64,000 bases of DNA from Nemophila menziesii (GCA_029959085.1 JARWIR010000010.1:35456731-35520730), one strand, 5' to 3'. Counted from the first letter of the stretch, positions 27,405-41,760 are shown. Made by a program: numbers and translations. Notes: generated from the letters alone by a model not told the origin.

Positions 27405-28379
27405 CCACAATAAACAAATACTCCCTTGTAGATCACAAATCATATAAGTTCTCCAAAGTAAACCATAGTCAACCGATCTCTTTCAAAGACAAACAAGATC
27501 TCAATTGCAACTAAATATTCTTTGATCCGATCCAATGACACCTGCGCTTATTCACGTCACCACCTTTTATTTTAAACTGCAAAATTTACAAAGTAACAGC
27601 GACCTGTTTCAAATTAGAAGTCTCCAACCCATATCGACCCAAACTCCTACTTCATAATTCCAAAATCTCTGAATCAGAGTAAATCCACATCGTAGTAAGA
27701 GGTCCATCAAAAAATTTGAGCTAGGCTTACCAGCCAAGGGTCTCTTTAACCACATACGAGGCAGAACATCATCAATTTCCTTCCATGAGACATCGTCCAA
27801 AACTCTCAACTGCACCACGTTGCTGCATAGATTTGCTCCACACAACATGGCTTTGGGCCACTCCAGGCGTGGGCGAACAACTCCGACAAAACCAAAGTGA
27901 TGCCTCGTCTCCATCACAACCCTCGTCATAATCATGTGTAGTCAAACCCTCTAATACTAGACTCCCTTATTATCAATCAAACCCAAATCAGAAGAACAAG
28001 AAAATAAATTGCCAATTCATGTGAATCACATATGAAATTAACGTTATCAAGATTATAATATAAGATATATCCAATATTCTCAACCCTCCACATAAGACTA
28101 AGTAACACACACCATGTACAATATGAGGATAGATAAATTGACAAAGATCAAATACTATCAAGATCAACACACAAAGAACACATATGATAAGCGAAATTGA
28201 CAAAGTGTTAGATAAATTTTTGAATCGAAACATTAAACTAATAAATATTCTATTTTTATAAAGTGACAATTCACTTTTAAATTAAAAAAAGGCACTTGAG
28301 CCCCTTAGTTATTAGGTTGTGACATATAGAATTTTAATAATTTCTTTATCTTTGCAAATTATTGTCATGAAAATATTCA
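27405..28379 (-). other. Unassigned; possible LINE ORF1 scrap at 27609-27935 (minus)
   Basis: The minus-strand frame 27609-27935 (108 codons) contains a segment reading VLPRMWLKRPLAGKPSS followed by aromatic-rich sequence. This vaguely resembles the N-terminal DUF4283-like domain of plant LINE ORF1 proteins. There is no supporting neighbour, so the call is weak. The rest of the stretch is AT-rich with no recognised content. Confidence 0.25.
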
Positions 28380-28760
28380 AGTATTACCTTTAATTTGTTT
28401 TATTGGAGTGCTATTTTGTATGCCAAACGATTGTCTTTTGTTCGCGTCACTATCGAAAGTGATGCTTTAATTGTTAAATTCAAGCCATCAAGTCTCCACT
28501 AACGTAGCAGATTGGAGATCTCTGCTAATTTTGGAAGACATCAAATTATTAGTTGATGTTATCTCTTAGATTTCTATTAAGTATGCCGAGAGTTCAACAA
28601 ATCGTGTCACTAATTGGGTTGTTAAGAGTGATGTTGTGTCTAATTTACCTTTTAATTGAGTATCTTTTGTTATTTATGAACTTTGTTCCATTTATTATTT
28701 CAATTTTTCCTCTTCAAAAATTGATTGACTTTGTTGTTGTTTTAATAATATATGATACTG
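28380..28760 (+). pseudogene. LINE RNase H scrap
   Basis: In one + frame the sequence reads VTIESDALIVKFK, and further on ESSTNRVTNWVVKSDV. These match the order of the ESD and NRVADW motifs of the RNase H-like domain at the end of plant LINE ORF2. Stops separate them. An (AT)n tract follows after an A-run, so the repeat may have grown from the LINE tail. Confidence 0.6.
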
Positions 28761-28772
28761 CATGTGTTAAGA

Positions 28773-31080
<2,308 letters not shown>

Positions 31081-31095
31081 GGTTAATTTGATTTT

Positions 31096-31223
31096 GAGAT
31101 CGATAGTTGGCATAGCGGTTAGGTTACTTCGCAGAGACCAAGAGGTCCTGGGATCGAATCTCATTGGAGTCATTTACTCCTAGTCCAAAGTGGCTCTCTC
31201 ATGTATTAAAAAAAAAAAAAAAA
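31096..31223 (+). mobile_element. tRNA-derived SINE with target duplication and A-tail
   Basis: A box-A-like TTGGCATAGCGGTTAGG (31107-31123) and a box-B-like GGGATCGAATCTC (31150-31162) are spaced as in a tRNA-derived RNA polymerase III promoter. The unit ends in an A-run (about 31208-31223). It is flanked by a 15-bp direct repeat GGTTAATTTGATTTT at 31081-31095 and 31224-31238, the hallmark of LINE-mediated insertion. It does not encode protein. Confidence 0.9.
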
Positions 31224-31238
31224 GGTTAATTTGATTTT

Positions 31239-32620
31239 TTGAAAGATATTGAAAGAGTTTTGTATTGACATTAGAGGAATAATTTTAGTTATTCAGATCT
31301 TTTAGGATAATGTTTATAAAAAAAATGCTCAATACAAGTTGGTCCATTAATAAAAGAGTAAAGATAAAGAAAAAAACGAAGAAAATTATTTGATAATGGT
31401 AAAGTCGAAGGATCATATTGTCTTAAATGATATATAGTATAAAAATTATACTAAGCTTGTGTATCTGTGTGTTAAACAAAATTATTTTTTAAAATTATAT
31501 GCATTTGACTAAGATATTTCATCCTTTAGGAAAGACATACTCAGAGTAATTTTTTAACTAATTAATGCACCTAATGTCCTTTACGGAATGATTTGGACTT
31601 AACAGAGATATAGAAAAGGGCAAGAAACGGTACGATCATGTGTTATCTGAAGGAATTTTAGCTATTTTTATAAAACTCATTGAAGATTCTAACTATTTAA
31701 TGATGAAATTTGATCTTTTAGTTAATAAGTCATCTTATAGGTTTAAATACTAAGATAGCGATTGGTTGTAGAATGAGTTTTTCTTTTTCTTTTGTTAAAA
31801 CGGTTGTCCAAAAGCATGGCGCAAAATTTTGAAAAAAAATATATAATGTAAAATAAAAACTAATGTGGGATAAATATGATAGCTAATGCAATTTTTTTTT
31901 TTAATCTTCTTACGTGTAATGATTGTAACTCTTTTGATGCATCAGGAGTTGGCTAAACTCTTGATGTATTGTTTTTCTAATATATTTGATTCCTTTGTCT
32001 TAAAAAAAATGCAATTTTTTAAAATTGATACTTGATAGAGCAAGATTATGAGAAAAAATTATTTGCCTCTCCAATTTCATACTGTAGTAATTGGCATGAG
32101 AAATTGACTCGAGTCTCGCATGAACTAAATGGTTTAGTTAGCAATGGTTGAATAGGAAACTTGTTCTTCATACATACTAAACCACGACTAATGACCAAGA
32201 AGGAGATGTGCTCCCAATGGCACCCCAACTCTTAAGTTGGGATTGTGAGCGTAGAAATAGAGCCCTCAATGATGTAGGTATTAACGAGGATCAAAGTATA
32301 CGAGTCGTGTGTGTTTGCATATAGAATTAAAGATGAGAAAGTGAGATACATATCTACAAAATGACTACTTGTATCTGTAGGCATAGTGATTCGATCGTGG
32401 ATGACTTCTATTTGGGTAGAAACTCTTCCTAGAGATTATCTTTGATTTTGATATACCTTGGATGATAATCTCTACATCTGATCCAAACAGATAGACACCA
32501 AAATTGACCTTCATCTTATTCTGATTGAGTGCATCTCTTTCTCTGAGTCATAATTTTCACAATCTTTATCGTCTGCACAACTTCCTAGTTGGAAGGGACG
32601 AGACCCCACCATATTGTGAG
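31239..32620. other. No gene recognised
   Basis: AT-rich sequence. 31930-32010 resembles the 3' untranslated end of a LINE (GTTTTTCTAATATATTTGATTCCTTTG then an A-run), but no coding remnant is attached. The minus-strand frame 32046-32228 has no recognised domain. Confidence 0.35.
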
Positions 32621-33780
32621 TGATGTATCTCTATTTGTGATAAATTAATCTATACTTGAGACATCATTTTAGGGATATTTAGTAATTTATTTTGGGATTT
32701 CCCCCCATTTATTCATACTTTACACTTTCTTGTCTAGATTTAGGTGTTTTGCTATTTTGTGAGCTTTTTCGCGTAATTTGTGTAGCACTTAGGTATATGG
32801 AATCTATTACACCTATGGAAACTGATTTGAAGTGGAAAATTAAAGGAAGACCCTTAATTAAAGTAAAAAAGGATAAGCTTGGATATATTTGGAAAGTAAA
32901 GAAGCTCCCAAAATTTCACATACGTCCACTAATTTATTTACTATAGAAAATCGGTCGAAATTAAGAGGATTTTTTTATATGAGCAGATAGATCTTTCAAA
33001 TGCGGTCATTTCCCATATAAAGAATGTAAAAATCCAACGAAGGAGATATGACCAAATCAATATTAGCTAAGGTTTATCCCTTCCTACAAGTTAGGGATAG
33101 GAATTTTGGTAAGATCGGGACCCCTTAACTTGGGATTACTCCTAAATTCGACCAAGGGCCTATATATACCCATTCCTACCTCAGATAAATAATCCTTGGT
33201 CAGTCCTTAATCATCATAAGACCAAGAGGAAGCTTACATCATGAGAAGAGAAGATCAGATTGAGTTGGACAACCATGCATGCCTTTCCAATCCTTCAAAT
33301 TTGTAATATATTTATTTTCTTTCTCTAATATGAACTAATTTCATTTAGCTTGAGATTTGAATATGGGCATGAACCCTTGACTTGTTTTATATCTATTTTA
33401 ATTTGGGATATCTTTTACATTTAATTGAAATTAGTGTTGCTATCTCTGTTTTTATGTTCTTTGATTTATTGTTTGTAGTTCTTGCGGTGTACAACGTACA
33501 GGATTACCTTAATAATAGTTATATGGGCACCTGGAGGGGGTGTCTAATTATTGAAACACCACATAAACGTCTAGTGTGCGGTAGTGATCCGGAAGGGTTT
33601 GCCTAACTAGATAGTCATTAGGATTTGAGATCAACCACCAATCATTTCGCAAGGTCCCCTTACCCAAGTCCTGTGGTACTTGTTAGGTCGCCACCTAAGT
33701 CCACCTAGAAGAGGGTTAGGATGAATATAGAATCCTGGCCACCGATCATTGCGCAGGGTCCCCTTACCCAAGTCCCGTGG
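32621..33780 (+). repeat. Truncated, internally rearranged LTR, gypsy-type subtype B
   Basis: It begins TGATGTATC and follows the LTR at 58411-59931 through shared blocks: GTTTTGCTATTTTGTGAGC; GGAGATATGACCAAATCAAT; CGACCAAGGGCCTATATATACCC, a TATA region; and GTCTAATTATTGAAACACC. After ATCCTGGC (about 33738) the sequence jumps back to a second copy of a 42-bp segment beginning CCACCGATCATTGCGC (33739-33780; first copy at about 33635). It then switches directly into gag sequence. The LTR 3' end, primer-binding site and leader are missing. Confidence 0.75.
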
Positions 33781-34720
33781 AAGTTCCAGAAACTAAAGAA
33801 GAACCAACCAAGTCTAGTCCCGAAGACTCTGACTATTCTAAAGGTTCTGGATCATCTAATGAATCCGAGTTTATAGACCTTCTGAGAGATATGCAAGAAG
33901 AAATTAGATCGGTTATTGAGGTATAAGCTACTCGAGCTAAAGAGAAAGAGGAAGAAGCCTCGAAAAAGAAGAAAGAAGAAGTTGCACCTGCTGTGCAAGA
34001 AGAAGAGAAGGTGGAATCGCCACCTATTGTTCAAACGATGTCACCAACTATTCCTGATACAAATCTGAAGGTTGACATTGAACTCAAGACATTTGTAGAG
34101 GTGTATAGTCCGGAAAATATCGACGCCCAAATGCTTGAGATTGCGAAGAAAGGGCTTACACCGCAACAAGTTTTTACTCAAGTTATTCCAGAGAAAGAAG
34201 CGGGTGTAGTAGCCAGGAAAGAGACTGCGGCTCATGCTGAGAGAGTCTCGAGAAGAGTTGAAAAGAAAGAGTTACCATTAAAACTCAAAGATCCAGGAAG
34301 CTTTAATCTTCCTATTCAAATCAATGGTATGCTCAAGATGAAAGCTATGTGTGATCTAGGTTCAAGTGTGAATCTTATGCCGAAGTCCTTGTTCGATAGG
34401 CTTGGACTTCAGAAAACAGAGAAAGCTCTAGTGAAGTTTCAGTTTGCAGATAGCTCAGTTTCAAAGACATGGGAACAATGGAGGACGTTCATGTCCGAAT
34501 AGGTAATATCGCCATCCTTACTGACTTTGTTATTCTTGATTATGATGTAGATAAGCAGGTTCCAATTATACTTGGAAGGCCTTTCTTGCCACAAGTCAGA
34601 GCACAATCAACTTCCAGGAGGGAACAGTTGCCCTTCATGCTAAAAATGTATCCGAGATATTCCATGTCTGTGGTAAGAAACCAAGGAAGTTAGATCCCAC
34701 AATTCCAATCATCCACAGCC
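33781..34720 (+). pseudogene. Gypsy-type gag C-terminus and aspartic protease relic
   Basis: The + frame is acidic and Lys/Glu-rich (33800-34060), then reads LKDPGSFNLPIQI, then CDLGSSVNLMPKSLFDRLGL. This is the retropepsin active-site region in the form used by Athila/Tat-like plant gypsy elements, where CDLG replaces DSG. A stop at about 33924 breaks the N-terminal part. A frameshift near 34470 moves the rest (EDVHVRIG, then VPIILGRPFL) to another frame. RT, RNase H and integrase do not follow. A homologous protease lies at 63127-63660. Confidence 0.8.
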
Positions 34721-37646
34721 TTTCACATCACCGTGTCCCTAAAGAAATCCACACAAAATCTGTGGATACTGAGACAAAGAATGAGTTCGGGGTCGGCCAT
34801 GAAGTTGTATGGAAAGCCCACAAATCATAGAATAGGCCACGAAGTCACAAAAACTCGTGAATGGGACTATTTGTAGTCACTGAGGTTGTTTCGGCTAAGG
34901 TGATAGAGATAAGGCCCAAGAGGGGCATTAAACGAACATGAGTAGACGTTCATAACCTTGATCGAGACGTTCATAACCTTGCTCGTTGCTTGGGAAGCTA
35001 TATTCACAAATCTTGATAGAGGTAACCCGTCTAACTTTGAAAGACGTTAAATAAAAGTGTTGTATGGGAGAAAACCCGCAATTTTTTATGTTTTTTAAAT
35101 TTTGTTTAGGTTAGTTTTTATTAGTTGATATTGCATATTTGAGAAAGGTACGAGTGTTTTTTATGTTCAGATACGTAAGAAATCGAGTTGGGAAAAGAAA
35201 TACGAAAAAATCGGCGAAAACCAGACCATTCTTGCGGTATACCGCATGAGGGGTCCGGTGCACCGCATGAGAAAACTTGTGTTGAATTTTCGCGACCACG
35301 GTCTGAGCACGTGAGAGTTCTGGTGCACCACACCAACCCTCTGGTGTACCGCAGGTCCAAAAAACTGTGGCGGCGGTTTTCAATTACGGTACATTGCCGA
35401 GGCCAGCTACCTCGTGTCGACAACTTGCGACCACCTTTCAAAACCCTTGAGTCTGGTGTACCTCACCTCAGCCACGGTGCACCACATGGCTCCACCAGAT
35501 CCATATCCAAAAGGTTATAAGATGGATAGTAAAGAGGAGGTTAGGTTTTACACGAATTTCTTTATCCTTAAGCCTCTCATTCTTCCCCAAACCTCTCTGA
35601 ACTCCATTAAAGCTTCATCAAACCTTCACCAAACATCAAAACATTACCCAATCACCATAAATTTACATCCAATCCTTTCCCCACATCATTATAAAGAAGA
35701 TTTAACCACCTATATCATATCAAACACCTAGAATCCAAGAATCAAAAGCCAAATTTCCAAATTTCACCCAACAAGTTCGTATATCCATACCAATGAAGCA
35801 AGAGTTCATCCTACCCACATAGAGAATCATCATCATAACACCTTTCCTAACCCAAATAAAGCTTGTTCAACCTATAATCAAGAGTTTCAAATTTCAAGAG
35901 TTGTTAAAGCTTTAATTTGGAGGTCAATTGAGATTAAGAAAAGAACAAAAACATTATCTACTGTTAAGGAGATGAAGAAGAATCAAAGTAAGGTATTGGG
36001 TTCTATCGAGAATAAATCAATTGAGAAAATTTCAAGTTCCAGTGTAAAGAAAAAGGATAAAAAAGATCATAAGAATAGAGGAAAGCTAGCTGGTGTAAAT
36101 TCAAAGAGCAAAAAGGTTTCAACTTTCATAAGGAAGACACCACAACCTCTACGAATCGAGATTCCTATACCCGAGATTAATGAAGCTTCAAAGGCCTTGT
36201 TAGCTTCCGCAAAAACGTATTTACTGGACTTACCTTTAGCTCATAAGTGAATATGGGAAATAGAAGTTGGAGAAGAGGAAAGACAAGAGATTTCTAGAGT
36301 GTGATTGATTGGGATGAAGCATAAGAGGATGTAAGGGAAAGCGAAATTGGTGATACTAGAAGGTTACATACAAGAAAAGCACTGCACCCTATACCGGGTT
36401 TTGATCATATACGAGGCAATAGCTTCGAAGAGTATGTTTTCTTTCTTCCCTACCATATTTCTGTACATGCAATATTTGATTTTTTTAAATTTATTTTTAG
36501 AGTCTTTTTCGAGTCGTGGGGACACGTCTCATTTTTTAGTTTGGGGTGTGGGGATTCGTTGTCTCTCATCTCCATTTTTATGTGTTTTACGGTTTTTAGG
36601 AATAAATTAAAAAATTTGTTAGAGGGGATTAGATGTAGAGTGTGGTTAATAGCTTGAAAGCATAAGCTCGGTAAGTTAATGATAGAAAGTAGTATGTTTC
36701 TGAGCTGTTTTATTTTGTATGTTTTAAGTATTTGCAGGAAACACACATTGATAGTAAAGAAAAGATTAGTAAGCAATGCAATAGAAGTATGTTTGATCTT
36801 AGGGCACCTTGAGGGGTGTGTAAGCCGAGAGATCCAAGCTAGTTGATAGACCCATTTGATGAACGTGCTAAAGGTAAGAGAATGACGAAATTGCATAGCT
36901 TAGAAAGTGATTAAGGCAGTTCTTTCATAAGCCCCTTGTTGCCTTTTAGCTTGTTGTCCAAATTATAATATTTTATATCCTTCTCAACCCCTTCTAGCCT
37001 TTCTAAAGCCTTTTTTATGAGGATTCACAAGTTTATTATATTGTAACCTTTTGCCGGGGTAAAAAAAGGTTATGAAAAAGAAAATATGAGAAAAAATAGC
37101 ATGATATCTCACATAAAAAAGAGAGTCATAGCTATACAAAATAAATAAAATTTATATGAAAAGAGTGAATATATTGGGACCGGCAAAGTTGAATTTTTAT
37201 GTGAACATCTTTATGCTTTAGTATTGGGTTATTGGGGAAGCTAATTAGTGCATCAAGGACAAAGTCCTTATGATTCTTTGCTATGTAATCTAGAAGTGAT
37301 TGAGTCGTTAGAGAGTAGTTAAGTGGATCTTTGGATACTAGTGAAGGTCGATGAACAATCTATAGCCTCCTTGGTAAACTGAGTAAAGAACATCTCCTTC
37401 TTACATTGCGAAACTAATCTAATCTTGAATTCAAGCCGTGTTGATCGTGGATATGACAAGTGTACAAGTAATTTAGTTTGTAAATATTATTACATGAAAT
37501 TTTCTGAGTAAGTGCTTTGAGTCTATTCTATCTATTCTGCTATTTTCTTTCCCATTGTGCTTAACTGACTTAGGTGTGTATTTAGAGACTTCCCTTTGTT
37601 TCTATCTATACTGTATCGGGACGATACAACTTTGGGTTGGGGGTCT
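34721..37646 (+). mobile_element. Non-coding and small-ORF internal region of the gypsy-type element, ending in a polypurine tract
   Basis: It has no RT or integrase. A cluster of short palindromes of the form GGTRYACC lies at 35236-35483. A small frame is present at 35972-36250. From about 36700 the sequence parallels window positions 1-1064 (AACCTTTTGCCGGGG near 37045, GAGAGTCATAGCTATA near 37125, GACCGGCAAAG near 37179). It ends GGGTTGGGGGTCT against the LTR at 37647, which identifies the polypurine tract. Taken with the upstream relic, the element lacks most of pol. Confidence 0.65.
35972..36250 (+). CDS. Small Lys/Ser-rich ORF in the retroelement internal region, function unknown
   Basis: A 92-codon frame from ATG to TGA, very basic in its first half (clusters such as SSSSVKKKDKKDHK) and ending with a short amphipathic stretch. 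I recognise no domain. It lies between the protease relic and the polypurine tract, where some plant gypsy elements carry an extra ORF. There is no ribosome-scanning or transcript evidence, so it may be an incidental frame or the tail of a deleted pol. Confidence 0.3.
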   Translation: MKKNQSKVLGSIENKSIEKISSSSVKKKDKKDHKNRGKLAGVNSKSKKVSTFIRKTPQPLRIEIPIPEINEASKALLASAKTYLLDLPLAHK

Positions 37647-39161
37647 TGATGTCTCCCTATTTGTGATGAAATAATCTAGGTTGGAGACATCATTTTAGGT
37701 GTTTATGGTTAAGTAATATTAGATTTTTATTTATATTTCAATATTTTCCTATTTATTGTCTTGATTTGATGATTTATTATTTTTCGAACATATTTGGTTT
37801 AATTTGCGTGTTAATGTGAAGCTTTAAAGATATATGGAAATTAATTAGATGCCAAATCATATGGATGGAAACTGGAGATAAAGGAAGGAAAAGATAAAAT
37901 AGGAAAAAAAAAGTTGTCAAATAAATCCGAATTTCCGCAGTCACGTCCACTAAAGTGATCATAACTTAAAAATCAGCTAGGAATTGGAGGAACGGTCTGA
38001 TGGAAAAGTGTAGATATTTTCGACGCGGTAAGTTTCTATATAAAGAATGCGTCAATCAGAGCAATATTGAAGAAGTTACGACCAAAAGAAGACAACAACA
38101 GTTTTCACTTCTCCTGTATTTTAGGAAACAAAATTGATTTAGAAAAGAAGTCCAATTGCTTGCCTCCTGCTCCAAGAAATCCGAATTAAGGCTTCCTATA
38201 CTCCTATAAATACACCCTTTAACTATTGTAAACATGTACTTTCCTCCCACAATTAGTCCTTAAGTTTTATTCATCATTAGATATCATTCAAGAGAGCAAG
38301 TTGACAGTATGTATCATTCTTTTAGTTTATTTCTTTCTAGTATGAACTAATTTTTCCATAGCTTGGGTTTTGCATAATGTATAATCTCTAAATTCTATTT
38401 CCTTCTATCCAAGTTTGTTTGGGAGAACTACTTTAAATTGATTATAGCTTCTTAACCATATATCTATTTTATGTGCTTTGATTTATCGTATGTCTTAAAC
38501 CTAATCAGTTTAGGGTTGTGCTAATAGTATTTAGATGGTCACCCGGAAGGGGTGTCTAACTATTGAAACACCACATAAGCATATAGTATGCGGTAGTGAT
38601 ACGGAAGAGCTTGCCTAACTAGATAGTCATTAGGGTTTGATTTAATCATCGGTCATTATCTGCAGGCCAGTCTCATCTAAGAACCTAGTGGCGTAGGAGC
38701 ATCTTAATTAAGTTCCCTGGTAATTGTGAGGTCGCCACCTTAGTCCACTCAGAAGGGGGTAGGGAGGAATTTAGATACCTGATTACCTATATAAGAGCTT
38801 TAATTACACTTATTAACTAGTAATAGATATAGAAGGATTAGTGCATACTCGCAAAACCTGAGCTACATTCTCTCATCTCATTCTTTCGTATTTTATTTAC
38901 TTGTATTTAATTTATTTAGTTTAATCATTATCTCCTCAATCATATTTATTTACTTTTCTGTCTTTTAATCATTAATTGCTACTCTATTTCGTTGACCTAC
39001 TCGTATAAAACACTAAGTCTTTGAGAACGAATCTGAAATATCAATAAAACTTGCTTATGACATGTGATACTTGAAGTGAGTAACATGTTTAGTCTAGGGT
39101 GTTAGTGCATCATTTATCCGTATTTTATTATCGTATTGTTATCACACCTTAGGCGACACCA
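37647..39161 (+). repeat. 3' LTR, gypsy-type, subtype A
   Basis: It starts TGATGTCTCC right after the polypurine tract and ends GCGACACCA, 1515 bp. It shares with 25878-27399 the blocks GGTTTAATT, GAAGCTTTAAAGATATATGG, a CTATAAATACACCC box (about 38204-38217) and TATCACACCTTAGGC. The middle (38540-38640) carries the AACACCACATAAGC and AGATAGTCATTAGGG blocks typical of subtype B, so the two subtypes share their 3' half. It is followed directly by another copy of the internal 3' region. Confidence 0.85.
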
Positions 39162-39487
39162 GTTGCAAATATGTTTAGTATGGATGTATGAAAACATGAA
39201 GTAAAATATAGGGAAGATTAGTAAGCAATGCATATGAAATGTCAAGTTGGAACTTAGGGAGAGTTTATTGGTGTGTAGAACGTGAGGTTTGAAATTAGTT
39301 AAAAACCGACTTGTCTATGAAATAATAGTGAAAAAATTACGAAATATGGTAGTTAGAAGAGTGTATAAGGCAGTTCTTTCATATTTAAGCCACTTGAAAC
39401 CTTTTTAGCTTTCTCACACTTTTATTTGATTATTATTATTATCCGTCTTAGCCCCTCTAAACCTTTCTCCTTTTATTAACTACAGTT
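39162..39487 (+). mobile_element. Internal 3' region of another gypsy-type copy (left piece)
   Basis: It matches 36720-37020 by order of phrases: GATTAGTAAGCAATGCA, GAGTTTATTGG...GTGTG, GGCAGTTCTTTCATA...AAGCC, AGCCCCTCTAAACCTTTC. It is split from its continuation at 41048 by the reverse solo LTR at 39488-41047. Confidence 0.65.
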
Positions 39488-41047
39488 TGTGTCTCCTGGT
39501 GCGTGATAAAATCACAACCCTTAAAGGAGGGACACTAACCTCAAGTGTACGGTCGTCCAAGTAATAATCTGATAAACTGGTTTCGATCTTAGAGACAGAT
39601 GTATATGACTATGATGTTTATCATGTAAGTAGAAATAATTGTTAAGACAGAAAAGATAAATATAAAAATATTTATTTGGTGTTGTTTTATAACTAAGACG
39701 CAACAAAAAAAATTACTAAAATGATTAATGGAAATGAAATAATGCAAGTAAATAGGTTTAGATGCAAAGGTGGTAGATGTACTTGAGTCTCTCAACGGAT
39801 CCACCTAAGTCAATACAATTAATGTTTATGTTTAAGAGTAGAGTTGGTACTAGTATATTAGTCGGGACTCTAATATCTTCTAGCCCCCTGTCGGGTGGAC
39901 CTAGGAGCTATCCTAAAGTACTATAAAACCCTACCGGCCGATTATGTCCTCTCGGATGTGAATTTCTTTACCTATTTGGCTATGTGATTAGTCAAGCATG
40001 TCAGACAATAACAGACATCACACGGGTATTACCTAAATTTGTAATCAAACCCCCCTGTCGGATGATCACTTTTGCCACTAAATTGAATAGCCCAATTACT
40101 AAAACCTATTTCTAGTTGTACCAAAAAGAAATAGTAACCAAGAACAAAGTAATATCCAATATCAAATACTCAACTCAGATTAAATAGTAAAATCCCAAAT
40201 TCAGAAAACGTGAATTAAATTAATTAGGGTTTCAACCCGTTATTGCGATTCTCAAGTACTAAGGAATTTAGCCCATACTAAACTAGAAACGGAAAATAAA
40301 TTAAAAGAATTCATTATTGTCAATTATAGAAATAGAATAAAGAACCTAATTTAAGGATTGGATTGGGCTGCTGTTGGAAGAAATGGAAATCTCCAGCTCT
40401 AGTTTTCTCCTATGCCTTTTTGCTCTGTCTCACTTTTAAAATAATGAAGCGTATGTAAAAAGAAGGTCTAAAAGCCTAGATATACGAGTCTAATTCGGAA
40501 TGGGCTTTTAATTGATAATAATAAGTCAAATGTTGAAAAGCCCAAGTCCAAATTAGAACTCCCGTAACTGTTGTACAGCATGTAGTAAAACGAATGTAAC
40601 TTTTGCGTCTCATATCCAAATCACCTGATTCTAGTCCTCAAATCTTGCTAACTCGAACTCACAACTTTCTCTTTAAAATCTCAAGGCATGAATCAGTTCC
40701 GAAGTGGCTCGAAATCAACAATTAGTGTCACCTTTCCAGTTTTTCAGCTCTTTTAGTCAACTTTGCGGGTAATCCTTTCTTTCTTTTGACCTCCCCGCTT
40801 GATCTAGGACTATAATTATCACTTCTCCTTATTGTTTTGGTGCTCCATAGCATCCATGGTCCTAGGAACTTTATACTAAAAACAAACAAATTAATGCACA
40901 AAAGCTCTAAAAACGCAAATAATGTAATTCCAAGGGGAGAAAGTGTAACATATCAAAATAAGCATAAAAGTCTATCAAATAAGTCTAATATTCACCTTTA
41001 ATGATGTTTTATAAGGGAATATATTCATACCAAAATAGGAGACATCA
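39488..41047 (-). mobile_element. Solo LTR, gypsy-type subtype A, inverted
   Basis: On the + strand it starts TGTGTCTCCT and ends GGAGACATCA, so on the minus strand it runs TGATGTCTCC...ACACA, about 1560 bp. Its interior is the reverse complement of the block at 2080-2500 (for example CTTGAGAATCGC and GCTCCTAGGTCCACC). It sits inside the internal 3' region of another family member, so it was inserted later. The flanking 5-bp words (CAGTT and ACATT) do not match, suggesting age or that the outer end is misplaced. Confidence 0.8.
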
Positions 41048-41560
41048 ACATTACAAGCCATACCCTTAGTTTATAGGACTTATCCATATGACCCGCACTC
41101 GAATCGCAAAATTAGAGACAAGTTGTTTAAGAGCTTGAGTTTGGGGTGGTGGGTTTAATCATTGGGAAACATTGGGATTGGGAATTCGATTGTAATTGTG
41201 ATATTATTGATGATGATGAGTTTATTATTTTAACCCTTTGCCAGGGTAAAAGTAAATGAAAAAAGATATGTTGAAAAGAAAAAAATTATATGAGAAAAGT
41301 GGTATGAAATCTAATCTAAAAAAGGGAGTCATAACCAACTTAGAAAAAATATATATGAAAAAAATAGAAAAGATTTAGACTAGCAAAGTGGAATTTGTTA
41401 TGTAATTATTCATAAAAGATTTTATTGGGTTATTTGGGGATGAAAATCATAGCATCAATCAATGGGTTGAGTGAAAACTTCTTCGAGTGAAACTCAAGCT
41501 CTAGGGCGATTTGTTGATGGAATGTGAGGAGAGAGCCAAAAGCTCACTTTATATCTACGT
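41048..41560 (+). mobile_element. Internal 3' region of gypsy-type copy (right piece)
   Basis: It continues the copy begun at 39162. Parallels to window positions 160-660 include CATATGACCCGCACT, GCTTGAGTTTGGGG, AACCCTTTGCCAGGG, AAAAGGGAGTCATA, GAAACTCAAGCTCT and GAGCCAAAAGCTCACTT. It ends where a SINE has inserted. Confidence 0.7.
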
Positions 41561-41760
41561 GTCCAGGCCAGCTTTCATGAACCACGATTTATCCCATGAG
41601 AAATATACACGCCTCCCCATGCATATTCCTAAGTTAATAAAAAGTAGGTTACCCATGTTCAGAGAGGGGATTCAAACCCTGTATATCTTGTTTTACCCCT
41701 TTTAAGGGCTGAAGAAATAGCAAGGCTCTGGCCAGTTGAGCTACCTCAACTGGTTTTGGT
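41545..41760 (-). mobile_element. tRNA-derived SINE, family 1 (minus copy)
   Basis: On the minus strand it starts with GAGGTAGCTCAACTGGCCAG, a good box A, followed by CTTGCTATTTCTTC and the box B GGGTTTGAATCCCC. It then shows CTCTGAACATGGGTAACC, GGGGAGGCGTGTATATTTC and TCGTGGTTCATGAAAG. The order matches the + copy at 23165-23368. It interrupts the retroelement internal region after AAAGCTCACTT. The ends are approximate. The intact boxes make this the better-preserved copy. Confidence 0.75.

Noticed and set aside
32621..39161. A single intact LTR retrotransposon with its two LTRs
   Set aside because: The left LTR is subtype B and rearranged, and the right is subtype A. The flanking 5-bp words (GTGAG and GTTGC) differ, and the internal part lacks RT and integrase, so it is at best a chimera.
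41700..41760. Possible tRNA gene on the minus strand (AGCTCAACTGG near the start)
   Set aside because: Box A and box B are about 100 bp apart with no cloverleaf, and the same unit recurs at 23165. It is a SINE.
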